From NCBI RefSeq assembly GCF_029948125.1, contig NZ_JASAMB010000017.1, positions 1 through 64,000 of the forward strand: a stretch of 64,000 nucleotides of DNA, written 5' to 3'. This document shows, in pieces, positions 45,467-54,187 of this stretch. The notes beneath the pieces were generated by a model that was not told the DNA's origin, did no database searches, and saw nothing but the letters and a program-made list of their open reading frames with translations. How positions within the stretch are numbered: position 1 is the stretch's first letter; each line of letters begins with the position of its first letter. The stretch comes from Catellatospora sp. KI3 (GTDB lineage: Bacteria; Actinomycetota; Actinomycetes; Mycobacteriales; Micromonosporaceae). The position numbers were made by a program, and so were the translations under genes.

Positions 45467-46639
45467 ATGACCGACTTCGGGCTGTCCGAGGAGCACCGGG
45501 AGCTGCGCGACACCGTGCGCCGCTTCGCGCAGGACAAGGTCGCGCCGGTGATCGGCGAGCTGTACGAGAAGCACGAGTTCCCGTACGACCTGGTCCGGCA
45601 GATGGGCGCGATGGGCCTGTTCGGCCTGCCGTTCCCGGCCACCGTCCCGGGCGCCGACGGCGACCTCGAGATCGGCGGCATGGACGGCGACTACCTGGCC
45701 CTGTGCCTGGTGCTGGAGGAGCTGGCCCGGGTCGACTCGTCCCTGTCCATCACGCTGGAGGCGGCGATCTCGCTCGGCGCCATGCCCATCTACAAGTACG
45801 GCACCGACGAGCAGAAGCGCCGCTGGCTGCCGCGGCTGCTGCGGGGCGAGGCGCTGGCCGGATTCGGGCTGACCGAGCCGGGCGCGGGGTCGGACGCGGG
45901 CGGCACCCGTACCACGGCGCGGCTGTCCGAGGACGGCACCGAGTGGATCATCAACGGGACGAAGTCCTTCATCACCAACTCGGGCACGACCATGACGTGC
46001 CTGGTCACCGTCACCGCGCTGACCGGGCCGGACGAGATCTCCTCGATCATCGTCCCGTCGGGTACGCCGGGCTTCACGGTGGCGCCGGGCTACTCCAAGG
46101 TCGGCTGGTGCGCCTCGGACACCCACGAGCTGACCTTCGTCGACTGCCGGGTGCCGGTGGACAACCTGCTCGGCAAGCGCGGGCGCGGCTTCGCGCAGTT
46201 CCTGCACATCCTGGACGAGGGCCGGATCGCGATCGCCGCGCTGGCCACCGGCCTGGCGCAGGGGTGCGTGGACGAGTCGCTGAAGTACGCGACGCAGCGT
46301 GAGGCGTTCGGGCACACGATCGGGTCGTACCAGGCGATCCAGTTCATGATCGCGGACATGGAGACGCGCGCCCACACCGCGCGGCTGGCCTGGCGCGACG
46401 CCGCGCAGCGGCTGGTCGCGGGCGAGCCGTTCAAGCGGCAGGCCGCCATCGCCAAGCTGCACGCCAGCACGGTCGCGGTCGACAACGCCCGCGCGGGCAC
46501 CCAGATCCACGGCGGCTACGGCTTCATGAACGAGTTCCCGGTGTCGCGCATGTGGCGGGACAGCAAGATCCTGGAGATCGGCGAGGGCACCTCGGAGGTC
46601 CAGCGCATGATCATCGCCCGCGACCTCGGCCTCGCCTGA
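45467..46639 (+). CDS. Acyl-CoA dehydrogenase
   Basis: 390-residue FAD flavoprotein of the acyl-CoA dehydrogenase family. Signature FGLTEPGAGSDAGG and INGTKSFITN bind FAD and substrate; REAFGHTIGSYQAIQFMIADM and QIHGGYGFMNEFPVSRMWRD are the C-terminal helical motifs. The catalytic Glu is probably that of EIGEGTSEVQ near the C-terminus, as in short-chain members. In this cluster isovaleryl- or other short branched acyl-CoA is a likely substrate (inference). It shares the operon with the carboxyltransferase and ends at repeat C1. Confidence 0.94.
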   Translation: MTDFGLSEEHRELRDTVRRFAQDKVAPVIGELYEKHEFPYDLVRQMGAMGLFGLPFPATVPGADGDLEIGGMDGDYLALCLVLEELARVDSSLSITLEAAISLGAMPIYKYGTDEQKRRWLPRLLRGEALAGFGLTEPGAGSDAGGTRTTARLSEDGTEWIINGTKSFITNSGTTMTCLVTVTALTGPDEISSIIVPSGTPGFTVAPGYSKVGWCASDTHELTFVDCRVPVDNLLGKRGRGFAQFLHILDEGRIAIAALATGLAQGCVDESLKYATQREAFGHTIGSYQAIQFMIADMETRAHTARLAWRDAAQRLVAGEPFKRQAAIAKLHASTVAVDNARAGTQIHGGYGFMNEFPVSRMWRDSKILEIGEGTSEVQRMIIARDLGLA

Positions 46640-46651
46640 CCGAGCAGGTAA

Positions 46652-46697
46652 GGAAGGGCCCCTTCTTATCGCATTCCGTATAAGAAGGGGCCCTTCC
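46652..46697. repeat. Hairpin repeat family C, copy 1
   Basis: Perfect 18-bp stem GGAAGGGCCCCTTCTTAT (46652-46669 with 46680-46697) with the 10-base loop CGCATTCCGT. Flanking AGCAGG/CCTGCT extends it. It may terminate the acyl-CoA dehydrogenase transcript and the convergent lipoprotein gene. A related copy is at 60753. Confidence 0.92.
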
Positions 46698-46720
46698 CAA
46701 CCCTGCTGCGCGGTGGCCGC

Positions 46721-47512
46721 TCAGCGCAGGTGGGCGGCGTCGGCGAAGAAGCCCTCGATGTGCTTGGTCCGGGTGGGGTAGCCCTCCCAGCCGAGGTCGA
46801 AGACGACCGAGACCAGGTCGCCCTTGCGCACCACGGAGACGGGGAAGGTGGCCTTGGCCGGCTGGCCGCCCTCCAGAGGGCCGTCGGCGACGGCGGTCAC
46901 CAGCAGCCGCAGTGACTCGTCCCCGACCTTGGGCGCGTCGGCGAGCCGGTAGTCGTAGGTGAAGTGGTCGCGGTGGTACGGGCCGCAGGCGGCCACCGCG
47001 GCCCGGAGCTCCTTCAGGTAGTCGGCCGCGCCGCTGCCGGAGTAGCGGGTGACGGTCTGCGCCGCCGCCGAGGTGTCGGTGGCGTCCGGGGCCGGGTCGG
47101 CGTCGAACAGGAAGACGAAGCCCCGCCGGTCGGCGATCAGGTCGTTGCTGGAGTGGGCGGCCTTGAGGCACGGGCTCGGCAGGACGATCGGGTCGCTGGT
47201 CGGCTCATCCGGCGTGGGCGGTGGCGGATTGAAGCAGATCGCCTGCTCCGGGTTGGGGGTACGGGCGAACAGCCCGAGGTCGAGCTTGCCCGGGTACCGG
47301 TCCCGGCACCCGGTTGCCGGGCTCTCGGCCGGGCTCGCCGACGGTGCGGTGGACGGTGCGGTGGAGGGCGCCGCGGTCGACGGTGCGGCGCTCGGTGTGG
47401 GCGTGGCAGGCGTCGGGGAGCACGCGGCCAGGGTGCCCGACGCGATCACCGCCCCCGCGACGGTCAGCAGCACGGCCCGCAGGCGGCTGTCGGATCTGGA
47501 TGGTGCGGTCAT
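46721..47512 (-). CDS. Lipoprotein, unknown function
   Basis: 263 residues. Signal peptide VLLTVAGAVIASGTLAAC with the lipobox LAAC, so the mature protein is lipid-anchored outside the membrane. Then a Pro/Ser/Thr-rich linker (about 30-60), and a globular domain with GCRDRYPGKLDLGLFA, ACGPYHRDHFTYDYRLA, and EGYPTRTKHIEGFF. No family recognised. The start ATG at 47512 has AGGAG 5 bases upstream. It is divergent from the STAND regulator at 47736, which may control it. Confidence 0.85.
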   Translation of the reverse strand: MTAPSRSDSRLRAVLLTVAGAVIASGTLAACSPTPATPTPSAAPSTAAPSTAPSTAPSASPAESPATGCRDRYPGKLDLGLFARTPNPEQAICFNPPPPTPDEPTSDPIVLPSPCLKAAHSSNDLIADRRGFVFLFDADPAPDATDTSAAAQTVTRYSGSGAADYLKELRAAVAACGPYHRDHFTYDYRLADAPKVGDESLRLLVTAVADGPLEGGQPAKATFPVSVVRKGDLVSVVFDLGWEGYPTRTKHIEGFFADAAHLR

Positions 47513-47689
47513 GGCGACTCCTGTCCCGGCCCACGCGCGGTGGGCCTCCCCGTAGCCGGACGATGACCGGGTGCAGCCCGGCATCGCATGGACGACGGCT
47601 GAGGCGGGCGATCGGTTGCAGGTTCGCGAAGGCGGCTTCCGTACAGTCAGGACAGTGGTGAGCAGCAGCACAGGTGGTGCGGAAACCAG

Positions 47690-47706
47690 ACGTGGGACTC
47701 CCACGT
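47690..47706. promoter_or_regulatory. Dyad between lipoprotein and STAND regulator genes
   Basis: ACGTGGG-ACT-CCCACGT, a perfect 7-bp palindrome with 3-base centre, 30 bp before the regulator start. Candidate operator for autoregulation. Confidence 0.5.
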
Positions 47707-47735
47707 TCGGCTTCCAGTGCGTAGTCTTTGCGGCC

Positions 47736-50186
47736 ATGACCCCAGGTCACCCGGGCCCAGCCGAGTCGGTCGGCGCCGAGCCCGACGCCGCCGACGCCGC
47801 AGCCACGTTCGGCGTGCTGCTGCGCGCGCACCGGCACGCGGCCCGGCTGACCCAGTCGGAGCTGGCCGCGCGGTCGGGGCTGGGCGTGCGTACGGTGCGG
47901 GACCTGGAGCACGGCCGGGCCGCACGCCCCCAGCGGACCACGATCGAGCTGCTCGCCACCGCGCTCGGCCTGACCGGCCGGGCCGTCACCGACTTCTACG
48001 CCGCCGCCCGCGGGCACCTGCCGCAGCCGCCCGCCCCGGGCCGCCCCGACGGGTACGCGCTGCCCACACCGCCCGAGCTGTTCGGCCGGGAGGAGGAGGT
48101 GGCCGCGCTGCTGACGCACCTGGGCACGCAGCCGGGGCTGACCACGCTGGTGGGCCTGGCCGGGGTCGGCAAGAGCGCGCTGGCGCTGACTGCCGCGCAC
48201 GCGGCGCGGCCCCGGTTCCCGGGCGGCGCCGTGGCGATAAGCGTCGCCGCCGGGGACGCGGCGGCCGACATCCGCGAGGTGCTGTGCGCGGTGCTGGACG
48301 TGGCCCGCCCCGCCGACCTGCCGGTCCGGCTGCGCGAGCCGGTGCTGCTGATGATGGATGCCGCCGACCGCTCGCCGGAGGCGTTCACCGAGGTGCTGGC
48401 GGACCTGCTGGCCACGGCGCCGACGCTGCGCGTGCTGGCGTCCGCGCGGGCCCCGCTGGGGCTGCCGGGGGAGCGGGTGTGGCCGGTGGGCCCGCTCGCG
48501 CTGCCGCCCGCCGGTATCGCCACTCTCGCCGAGGCGGAGGAGCATCCGGCCAGTGCCCTGTTCCTGGCGCGCTGGCGGCAGGTGCGCCGGCCCTCGGCCG
48601 ACGTCGAGGTGAGCGCGCTGGTCGCCCTGGTACGCCGACTCGGCGGGCTGCCGCTGGCGATCGAGCTGGCCGCCGCGCGCGGCCGGGTGCTGGACCCGGC
48701 CGAGATGCTGGCCCGCTACGGCCACCGCCTGCTGGAGCTGGGCGGGGCCGACGACCTGGTCACCCTGCGCGACGTGGTCACCGCGAGCTACCGGCTGCTG
48801 GAGCCGCGGCAGCGGATGGCGCTGCGCAGCCTGTCCGTCTTCGGCTACCGCTGGTCCATCGAGCTGGCCGAGGAGTTGATCGGGCAGCGCGTCGACGTGG
48901 TCCCGGCACTGGAGCGGCTGGTGGACCTGGGCCTGGTGCAGGTGCGCGGCTCGGGCGCGCTGCGGTTCGTGCTGCTCGACGTGGTGCGGGAGTTCGCCGC
49001 GGAGCAGGCCGCGGCGGCGGGGGAGACGGAGCAGATCCGCGACCGCCACGCCGAGGTGTTCGCCGACTTCGCCGACCGCAACGCCCCGGCCATGGCGGGG
49101 GCGACGCTGGCCGCCGCGGTGGCGCGCTTCGACGACGTCGCCAGCGACCTGTGGAGCGCGCTGTCGTACGCCGCCGAGCACGATCCGGTCACCGCGCTGC
49201 GGCTGGCCGCGAAGCTGCCCCGCTGGTGGCGCTTCCGCGGCCGCGATCAGCAGGGGCGGCAGTGGCTGCGGCGGCTGCTGGACGATCCGCGTACCGCCGA
49301 CGCCGATCCGCAGCTGCGGGCCTGGGCCGATCTGGGCGTCATGCAGCTGGCCGCCGAGCACGGCGCCGGCCAGGCCGAGCTGCCGCGCGGCGAGCAGGCG
49401 CTGGCCAGCTTCGTGCTGGTCGGTGACATCGCCGGGGAGCTGGCCGCCCGGGGCGTGCTGCAGGCGGTGCAGCAGGCCGTCGGCGCGTTCGACGAGGCCC
49501 GCCGCCACGGCGAGGCGACCCTGGCGCTGGCCACCCGCACCGGCCGGGTCCGGGACATGGCCATCGCCCAGAACAACCTGATCTGGCACGACCTGCGCAA
49601 CGCCGACCTGGCCGCGGCTCAGCGGCGGCTGGCGGCGGTCGAGCGGCTGGCGGCCCGGTCGGGCGAGCACGAGCTGCGGGCGCTGGCCCGGGCCAACCTG
49701 GCCGAGGTGCTGCGCCTGGAGGGCCGGTTCGACGAGTCCGCGCGCGCCGGGCTGCAGGCGGTGGAGATGCTGGCCGAGGCGGGCGATCCGAGCATCCACC
49801 GGCGCCGGGTGCTGGGCGTGGTCGGGCTGTCGTACGCGCTGGACAAGCGGCTGCCCGAGGCGGAGAAGCTGCTGGCGGAGATCCGTGCGCAGCTCGGCGG
49901 TCCGCCGGTGGCCGAATCGGACAGTGCCGAGCCGGGCGAGGACTGGCACTGCGCGATGATCGAGGCGACCCTGGCCGAGCAGCGGGGCCACCGTACGCTG
50001 GCCGCTGCCTGGTATGCCGCGGCCGCGCGCCGCGACGGCGGGCCCGACCTGCGGGACGTGGCGGAGGCACTGGTGGGGCTGGTGCGCACCGGCGCCGACC
50101 AGGAGGAGGCGCTGTCGCGGCTGTGGCGGCTGTGCGAGAGTTCGGGCATCGTGCTCACCGAGTGGCAGCGCGCCCAGATCGGCTGA
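47736..50186 (+). CDS. XRE-STAND ATPase regulator with TPR tail
   Basis: 816 residues. N-terminal XRE helix-turn-helix (about 25-80; LTQSELAARSGLGVRTVRDLEHGRA), then an NB-ARC-like STAND ATPase with P-loop GLAGVGKSA (140-148), Walker B VLLMMDAAD, RNBS-like LASARAPLGLPGE and GLPLAIELAAARGR, a winged-helix part (LEPRQRMALRSLSVFGYRW), and TPR hairpins to the end. Such proteins (AfsR/LuxR-like STAND family) switch on in response to a bound ligand or partner. The start ATG at 47736 lacks a clear ribosome binding site; translation may be leaderless. Confidence 0.88.
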   Translation: MTPGHPGPAESVGAEPDAADAAATFGVLLRAHRHAARLTQSELAARSGLGVRTVRDLEHGRAARPQRTTIELLATALGLTGRAVTDFYAAARGHLPQPPAPGRPDGYALPTPPELFGREEEVAALLTHLGTQPGLTTLVGLAGVGKSALALTAAHAARPRFPGGAVAISVAAGDAAADIREVLCAVLDVARPADLPVRLREPVLLMMDAADRSPEAFTEVLADLLATAPTLRVLASARAPLGLPGERVWPVGPLALPPAGIATLAEAEEHPASALFLARWRQVRRPSADVEVSALVALVRRLGGLPLAIELAAARGRVLDPAEMLARYGHRLLELGGADDLVTLRDVVTASYRLLEPRQRMALRSLSVFGYRWSIELAEELIGQRVDVVPALERLVDLGLVQVRGSGALRFVLLDVVREFAAEQAAAAGETEQIRDRHAEVFADFADRNAPAMAGATLAAAVARFDDVASDLWSALSYAAEHDPVTALRLAAKLPRWWRFRGRDQQGRQWLRRLLDDPRTADADPQLRAWADLGVMQLAAEHGAGQAELPRGEQALASFVLVGDIAGELAARGVLQAVQQAVGAFDEARRHGEATLALATRTGRVRDMAIAQNNLIWHDLRNADLAAAQRRLAAVERLAARSGEHELRALARANLAEVLRLEGRFDESARAGLQAVEMLAEAGDPSIHRRRVLGVVGLSYALDKRLPEAEKLLAEIRAQLGGPPVAESDSAEPGEDWHCAMIEATLAEQRGHRTLAAAWYAAAARRDGGPDLRDVAEALVGLVRTGADQEEALSRLWRLCESSGIVLTEWQRAQIG

Positions 50187-50498
50187 CCGGTCACGGGCCC
50201 GGCGTCCGCCGTGGCGCTGCGCCCGGCGCGGGCGGCCCCCCGACGGTCGGTGCCTCAGCAACCCGGCGACACCGAAGTGTCGCGCCCCCCGCCGTCTCCG
50301 CCCGCGCCGAATCAGCCCCCGTGCTCAGAGTCGGCTGAGCCGCTCCTCCCACAGGGCCATGACGCTAGCAACAGGCACCAACCGTTATGCCCGTTTCGGT
50401 CTTCTTCACGTGCTGCCCCTGCCATTTCTGCCGCCGCTTCTGCCGCAGTGCGGCAGTCCTGCGGCAGATCGCCTGGCGGGACGCCTTGCCCGGATCGT
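50187..50498. other. Convergent intergenic region
   Basis: 312 bp between the STAND gene and the convergent MarR gene. Only a short hairpin GCGACAC-CGAA-GTGTCGC (50266-50283) is seen, a possible terminator. Confidence 0.5.
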
Positions 50499-51005
50499 TC
50501 AGTGCCGCACCGGAGCCGCCGAAGGGCGCCGGGGCGCCCGCACTTCGATGGCCGGTGCTTCGTCGGGCCGGACCGCGTCGCGTACCACACGCAGGCCGGC
50601 GACCAGGCCCTGCAGCTGGCGCTGCGTCAGCGGGCCGATGAGCCATTCGTCGAGGATCTCCAGGTGGCCGGGGACGGTGTCGGCCAGGCGGCCCAGCCCT
50701 CGCGCCGTGAGCACGGCGAAGGAACTGCGGCGATCGGTGTCGCAGGGCACGCGGGCCACCAGGCCCTCGCGCTCCAGCCGGTCGACCATGCGGGTCACCC
50801 CGCTGGTGCTCATTGCCGTGTGTCGGGACAGGTCGGTCATGCGCAACTGCCGGCCCGGCGCGCGTGCGAGTCGGAGCAGCACCTCGAACTCGATCGCCGC
50901 CAGGCCGTGCGCCGCGAAATGCTCGGCGCAGAGGCTGTTGAGGCTGGTGTAGGCCTCCGTGAGGAGGCGCATCGTGGTGAGCCTCGAATCATCGAGGAGT
51001 TCCAT
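50499..51005 (-). CDS. MarR-family regulator
   Basis: 168 residues. Winged helix with AAIEFEVLLRLARAPGRQLRMTDLSRHTAMSTSGVTRMVDRLEREGLVARV and the wing DTDRRSSFAVLTARGLGRL. MarR proteins bind palindromes as dimers and often respond to small phenolics or oxidants. It is divergent from the GCS2-type ligase gene, a likely target. The start ATG at 51005 was chosen for family length; the frame extends to 51194 with a second ATG giving MCHPARYD, and no start has a good ribosome binding site. Confidence 0.88.
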   Translation of the reverse strand: MELLDDSRLTTMRLLTEAYTSLNSLCAEHFAAHGLAAIEFEVLLRLARAPGRQLRMTDLSRHTAMSTSGVTRMVDRLEREGLVARVPCDTDRRSSFAVLTARGLGRLADTVPGHLEILDEWLIGPLTQRQLQGLVAGLRVVRDAVRPDEAPAIEVRAPRRPSAAPVRH

Positions 51006-51162
51006 TTCAGTATCGTATCGGGCGGGATGGCACATATGTTGCCCTTCGTGTCCCAAGGACTGGGATGTTAACGGGTCCGAACGGGACGACCGCCCGATCC
51101 TGTTGTCGCCCAACACAAGTACTCTGAGAGTTCGCGTGCTTACCGTGCGTCGGGAGGGCTTG

Positions 51163-52632
51163 ATGGGCCAGGAAGTATCGCAGCAGAGCTTCACCCGGCC
51201 GGAGCGGGAACGCTACCGCCAGAAGGTGCGGCGCTGCCTCGACGTGTTCGCCATGATGCTCAACGACTTCACCTTCGACTCCGACTATCCGATGACGGGG
51301 CTGGAGATCGAGCTCAACCTGGTCGACCCGGACCATCGGCCGACCATGTGCAACGACGAGGTGCTCGAGGACCTGGGCGATCCGTACTTCCAGCTCGAAC
51401 TCGGCCGGTTCAACCTCGAACTCAACGTGCCGCCGCGCCTCATCGCCGGCGACGGCCTGGCGCAGTACGAGCAGCAGATCGCCGCCAGCCTGCGCAACGC
51501 GGGCACGCACGCCCGCAACCACGACGCCTCGGTGCTGACCATCGGGATCCTGCCGACGCTGACCACCGAGCACACCGTGGCCAACAACCTCTCCACCAGC
51601 GGCCGCTACCGGATTCTCAACGAGGAGATCCTGGCCGCGCGCGGGGAGCAGATCGGACTGGACATCCGCGGCGTCGAGCGCCTCAAGGTGCACACCGACT
51701 CGATCGCGCCCGAGGCCGCCTGCACCAGCCTGCAATTCCACCTCCAGGTCTCGCCGGCGGACTTCGCGGCGTACTGGAACGCCTCGCAGGTCATCTCCGC
51801 GCTGCAGGTCGCGGTCGGCGCCAACTCGCCGTTCCTGTTCGGACACCACCTTTGGGACGAGACCCGGATCGCGCTGTTCGAGCAGGCCACCGACACCCGC
51901 CCCGACGAGCTCAAAGCCCAGGGGGTACGCCCGCGGGTCTGGTTCGGCGAACGCTGGGTCACCTCGATCTTCGACCTGTTCGAGGAGAACGTCCGCTACT
52001 TCCCCCCGCTGCTGCCGATCATGGACGACGAGGACCCGCTGGCGGTCGTCCGCGACGGCGGGGTGCCCCGACTCGCGGAGCTGCGGCTGCACAACGGCAC
52101 CATCTACCGCTGGAACCGGCCGGTCTACGACATCATGGCCGGGCGCCCGCACCTGCGGGTCGAGAACCGGGTGCTGCCCGCCGGCCCGACCGTGGTCGAC
52201 ATGCTGGCCAACGGCGCCTTCTACTACGGCCTCGTGCGCTCGTTCGCCGAGGACGACCGTCCGATATGGACGCAGCTGCCGTTCAGCGTCGCGCAGGACA
52301 ACTTCCACGCCGCCGCCCGCCGGGGCATCGCCGCACCCGCGTGGTGGCCCCGCCGCGGCGAGATCCGGATCACCGACCTGGTGCTGGAGCTGCTGCCCCG
52401 CGCGGCCGCGGGGCTCGACCAGTACGGCGTCGACCCGGCCGAGCGCGACCGGCTGCTCGGCATCATCGCGCAGCGCTGCCTGCTCGGCCGCAACGGCGCC
52501 ACCTGGCAGATCCAGACCGTGCGCGCCCTGGAGCAGCAGGGCCTGAGCCGCCCCGAGGCCCTGCGCCGCATGGTCGGGCGGTACGCGGAGCTCCAGCAGA
52601 GCAACGAACCGGTGCACACCTGGCCGGTCTGA
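51163..52632 (+). CDS. GCS2-type glutamate-cysteine ligase-like enzyme
   Basis: 489 residues. MTGLEIELNLVDPDHRP, LELGRFNLELNVPPR, SLQFHLQVSPADFAAYWNAS and HLRVENRVLPAGPT are the ATP- and glutamate-binding strands of the glutamate-cysteine ligase type 2 (GCS2) family. Actinobacterial relatives form gamma-glutamyl amides; the amine substrate is not known, and mycothiol producers do not normally need glutathione. The start ATG at 51163 has GGGAGGG 5 bases upstream. Divergent MarR gene. Confidence 0.85.
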   Translation: MGQEVSQQSFTRPERERYRQKVRRCLDVFAMMLNDFTFDSDYPMTGLEIELNLVDPDHRPTMCNDEVLEDLGDPYFQLELGRFNLELNVPPRLIAGDGLAQYEQQIAASLRNAGTHARNHDASVLTIGILPTLTTEHTVANNLSTSGRYRILNEEILAARGEQIGLDIRGVERLKVHTDSIAPEAACTSLQFHLQVSPADFAAYWNASQVISALQVAVGANSPFLFGHHLWDETRIALFEQATDTRPDELKAQGVRPRVWFGERWVTSIFDLFEENVRYFPPLLPIMDDEDPLAVVRDGGVPRLAELRLHNGTIYRWNRPVYDIMAGRPHLRVENRVLPAGPTVVDMLANGAFYYGLVRSFAEDDRPIWTQLPFSVAQDNFHAAARRGIAAPAWWPRRGEIRITDLVLELLPRAAAGLDQYGVDPAERDRLLGIIAQRCLLGRNGATWQIQTVRALEQQGLSRPEALRRMVGRYAELQQSNEPVHTWPV

Positions 52633-52737
52633 TGGCTGAACAGCGGATGGCGGGGTGGTCCGGTGTCCTCGAGGGTGATGAATCACCTGGCACGCCTCGG
52701 CGCGCCACGACGAGCCATGTTCGGGAGGGATGCGCTC

Positions 52738-53970
52738 GTGGTCGGGGACGGGATCGGACGGCTGCTGCGGCTACGCGCCTCGCGGGTAGGGGGCGTGCTG
52801 GTCGGGGTGCTGGTGCTCGCGCTGAACACCTGCGGCGCCCCCGCCGGCCCGCCCACCCCCGGACCCTCCAGCGCCGCCGCACCCCCGCCGCCGTCCGTAC
52901 TGCCCAGCCGCAGCGTGCCACTGCCCGAACCGGCCCCGGCGCCCTCGCCCACCCCGGGCTTCGCCCCGCGCGGCTTCACCGTCGTCGGCTCCGGCGACGT
53001 GCTGCTGCACAACGGCCTGTGGGCCCAGGCGCAGCGGGACAACGGCGGCAGCGGGTACGACTTCCGGCCGATCCTGGCCGGGGTGCAGCCGGTCGTCTCC
53101 GCCGCCGACCTGGCCATCTGCCACCTGGAGACCCCGCTGGGCAGCCCCGGCGGCCCGTTCACCGGCTACCCGGTCTTCAAGGTGCCGCCGCAGATCGTCC
53201 CGGCGCTGCGCGACACCGGCTACGACGCCTGCTCCACCGCGTCCAACCACTCGATCGACGGCGGTGAGGCGGGTGTGCGGCGCACCCTCGACGCGCTCGA
53301 CCGGGCCGGGATCGCGCACGCCGGAATGGCCCGCAGCCGGGCCGAGCAGGACACCCCGACCATCGTGACGGTGCGCGGGGTGCGGGTCGGGCTGCTGTCG
53401 TACAGCTTCAGCTTCAATGGACTCCGCCGCCCCAAGGGCAAGGAGTGGCTGGTCAACCTGCTGGAACCGGACCGGGTGCGGGCGGCGGCCAGACGGGCCC
53501 GGCAGGCCGGCGCCGAGGTGGTCATCGCCTCCATCCACTGGGGCACCGAGTACGAGCACGACCCGAACAGCCAGCAGCGCGACGTCGCCAAGCGGCTGCT
53601 GAGCGACGGGTCGATCGACCTGATCCTGGGCCACCACGCCCACGTGGTGCAGCCGTTCGAGCGGATCGGGGAGCGGTGGGTGGCCTACGGCATGGGCAAC
53701 CACATCTCGTACCAGGGGTTCTCCGAGGACACCCGGGACGGGGTGCTCAGCCGGTTCACCTTCGCCGAGGTGGGGGCGGGGCGGTTCCGGGTGGTGAAGG
53801 CGGAGGCGCTGCCTACGTACATGCGGCTCAACGACGGGGCGGCGCGGCTGCTGCTGGTGTCGGCGTGCCCGGCCCGGTCGGCGCGGGCCTGCCGGGCCAG
53901 CGGCGACCGGTCGACGCGGGTGCTCCGCTCCCGCGGTGCCGACCCCGCCCTCCTCACCATCCTCCGCTGA
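52738..53970 (+). CDS. CapA-family metallophosphatase-like exported protein
   Basis: 410 residues. An N-terminal membrane segment (VGGVLVGVLVLALNTCG), a long Pro/Ser linker, then a CapA/PGA_cap domain with SGDVLLHNGL, LETPLGSPGGPFTGYPVFK, ASNHSIDGG, SIHWGTEYEH, GHHAHVVQP and YGMGNHIS, the metal-binding motifs of a calcineurin-like fold. CapA proteins act in poly-gamma-glutamate capsule making, but many actinobacterial ones are of unknown role. I chose the GTG at 52738 (GGGAGGG 8 bases upstream); ATGs at 52678 and 52718 are alternatives. It follows the GCS2-type gene after 105 bp. Confidence 0.88.
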   Translation: MVGDGIGRLLRLRASRVGGVLVGVLVLALNTCGAPAGPPTPGPSSAAAPPPPSVLPSRSVPLPEPAPAPSPTPGFAPRGFTVVGSGDVLLHNGLWAQAQRDNGGSGYDFRPILAGVQPVVSAADLAICHLETPLGSPGGPFTGYPVFKVPPQIVPALRDTGYDACSTASNHSIDGGEAGVRRTLDALDRAGIAHAGMARSRAEQDTPTIVTVRGVRVGLLSYSFSFNGLRRPKGKEWLVNLLEPDRVRAAARRARQAGAEVVIASIHWGTEYEHDPNSQQRDVAKRLLSDGSIDLILGHHAHVVQPFERIGERWVAYGMGNHISYQGFSEDTRDGVLSRFTFAEVGAGRFRVVKAEALPTYMRLNDGAARLLLVSACPARSARACRASGDRSTRVLRSRGADPALLTILR

Positions 53971-54033
53971 CCCCCACCGCCCACCCGGCCGCCCACGTCC
54001 GGCCGCGCCCCGGCCCCGGGCCCCGGTTTGGCA

Positions 54034-54095
54034 TAGACGTTGGCCTATCACGTCGACTTTGATCGAGTGTCGGTCGATGTAAAGGCCAGCGTCTA
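54034..54095. repeat. Hairpin repeat family A, copy 2
   Basis: TAGACGTTGGCCT (54034-54046) pairs with AGGCCAGCGTCTA (54083-54095), one G-U. Inner parts around GTCGAC/GTCGAT pair weakly. The arm core is that of 41344 and 21553. It lies between convergent genes. Confidence 0.78.
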
Positions 54096-54187
54096 CTGAA
54101 AACGCGGCGTGATCGGCGTGCCGGGTCGGAGTGCGGGGTTTGGGGGTGGGAGTGGTCCTGGAAGGGCGATCACTGCGGGGGGAGGGG

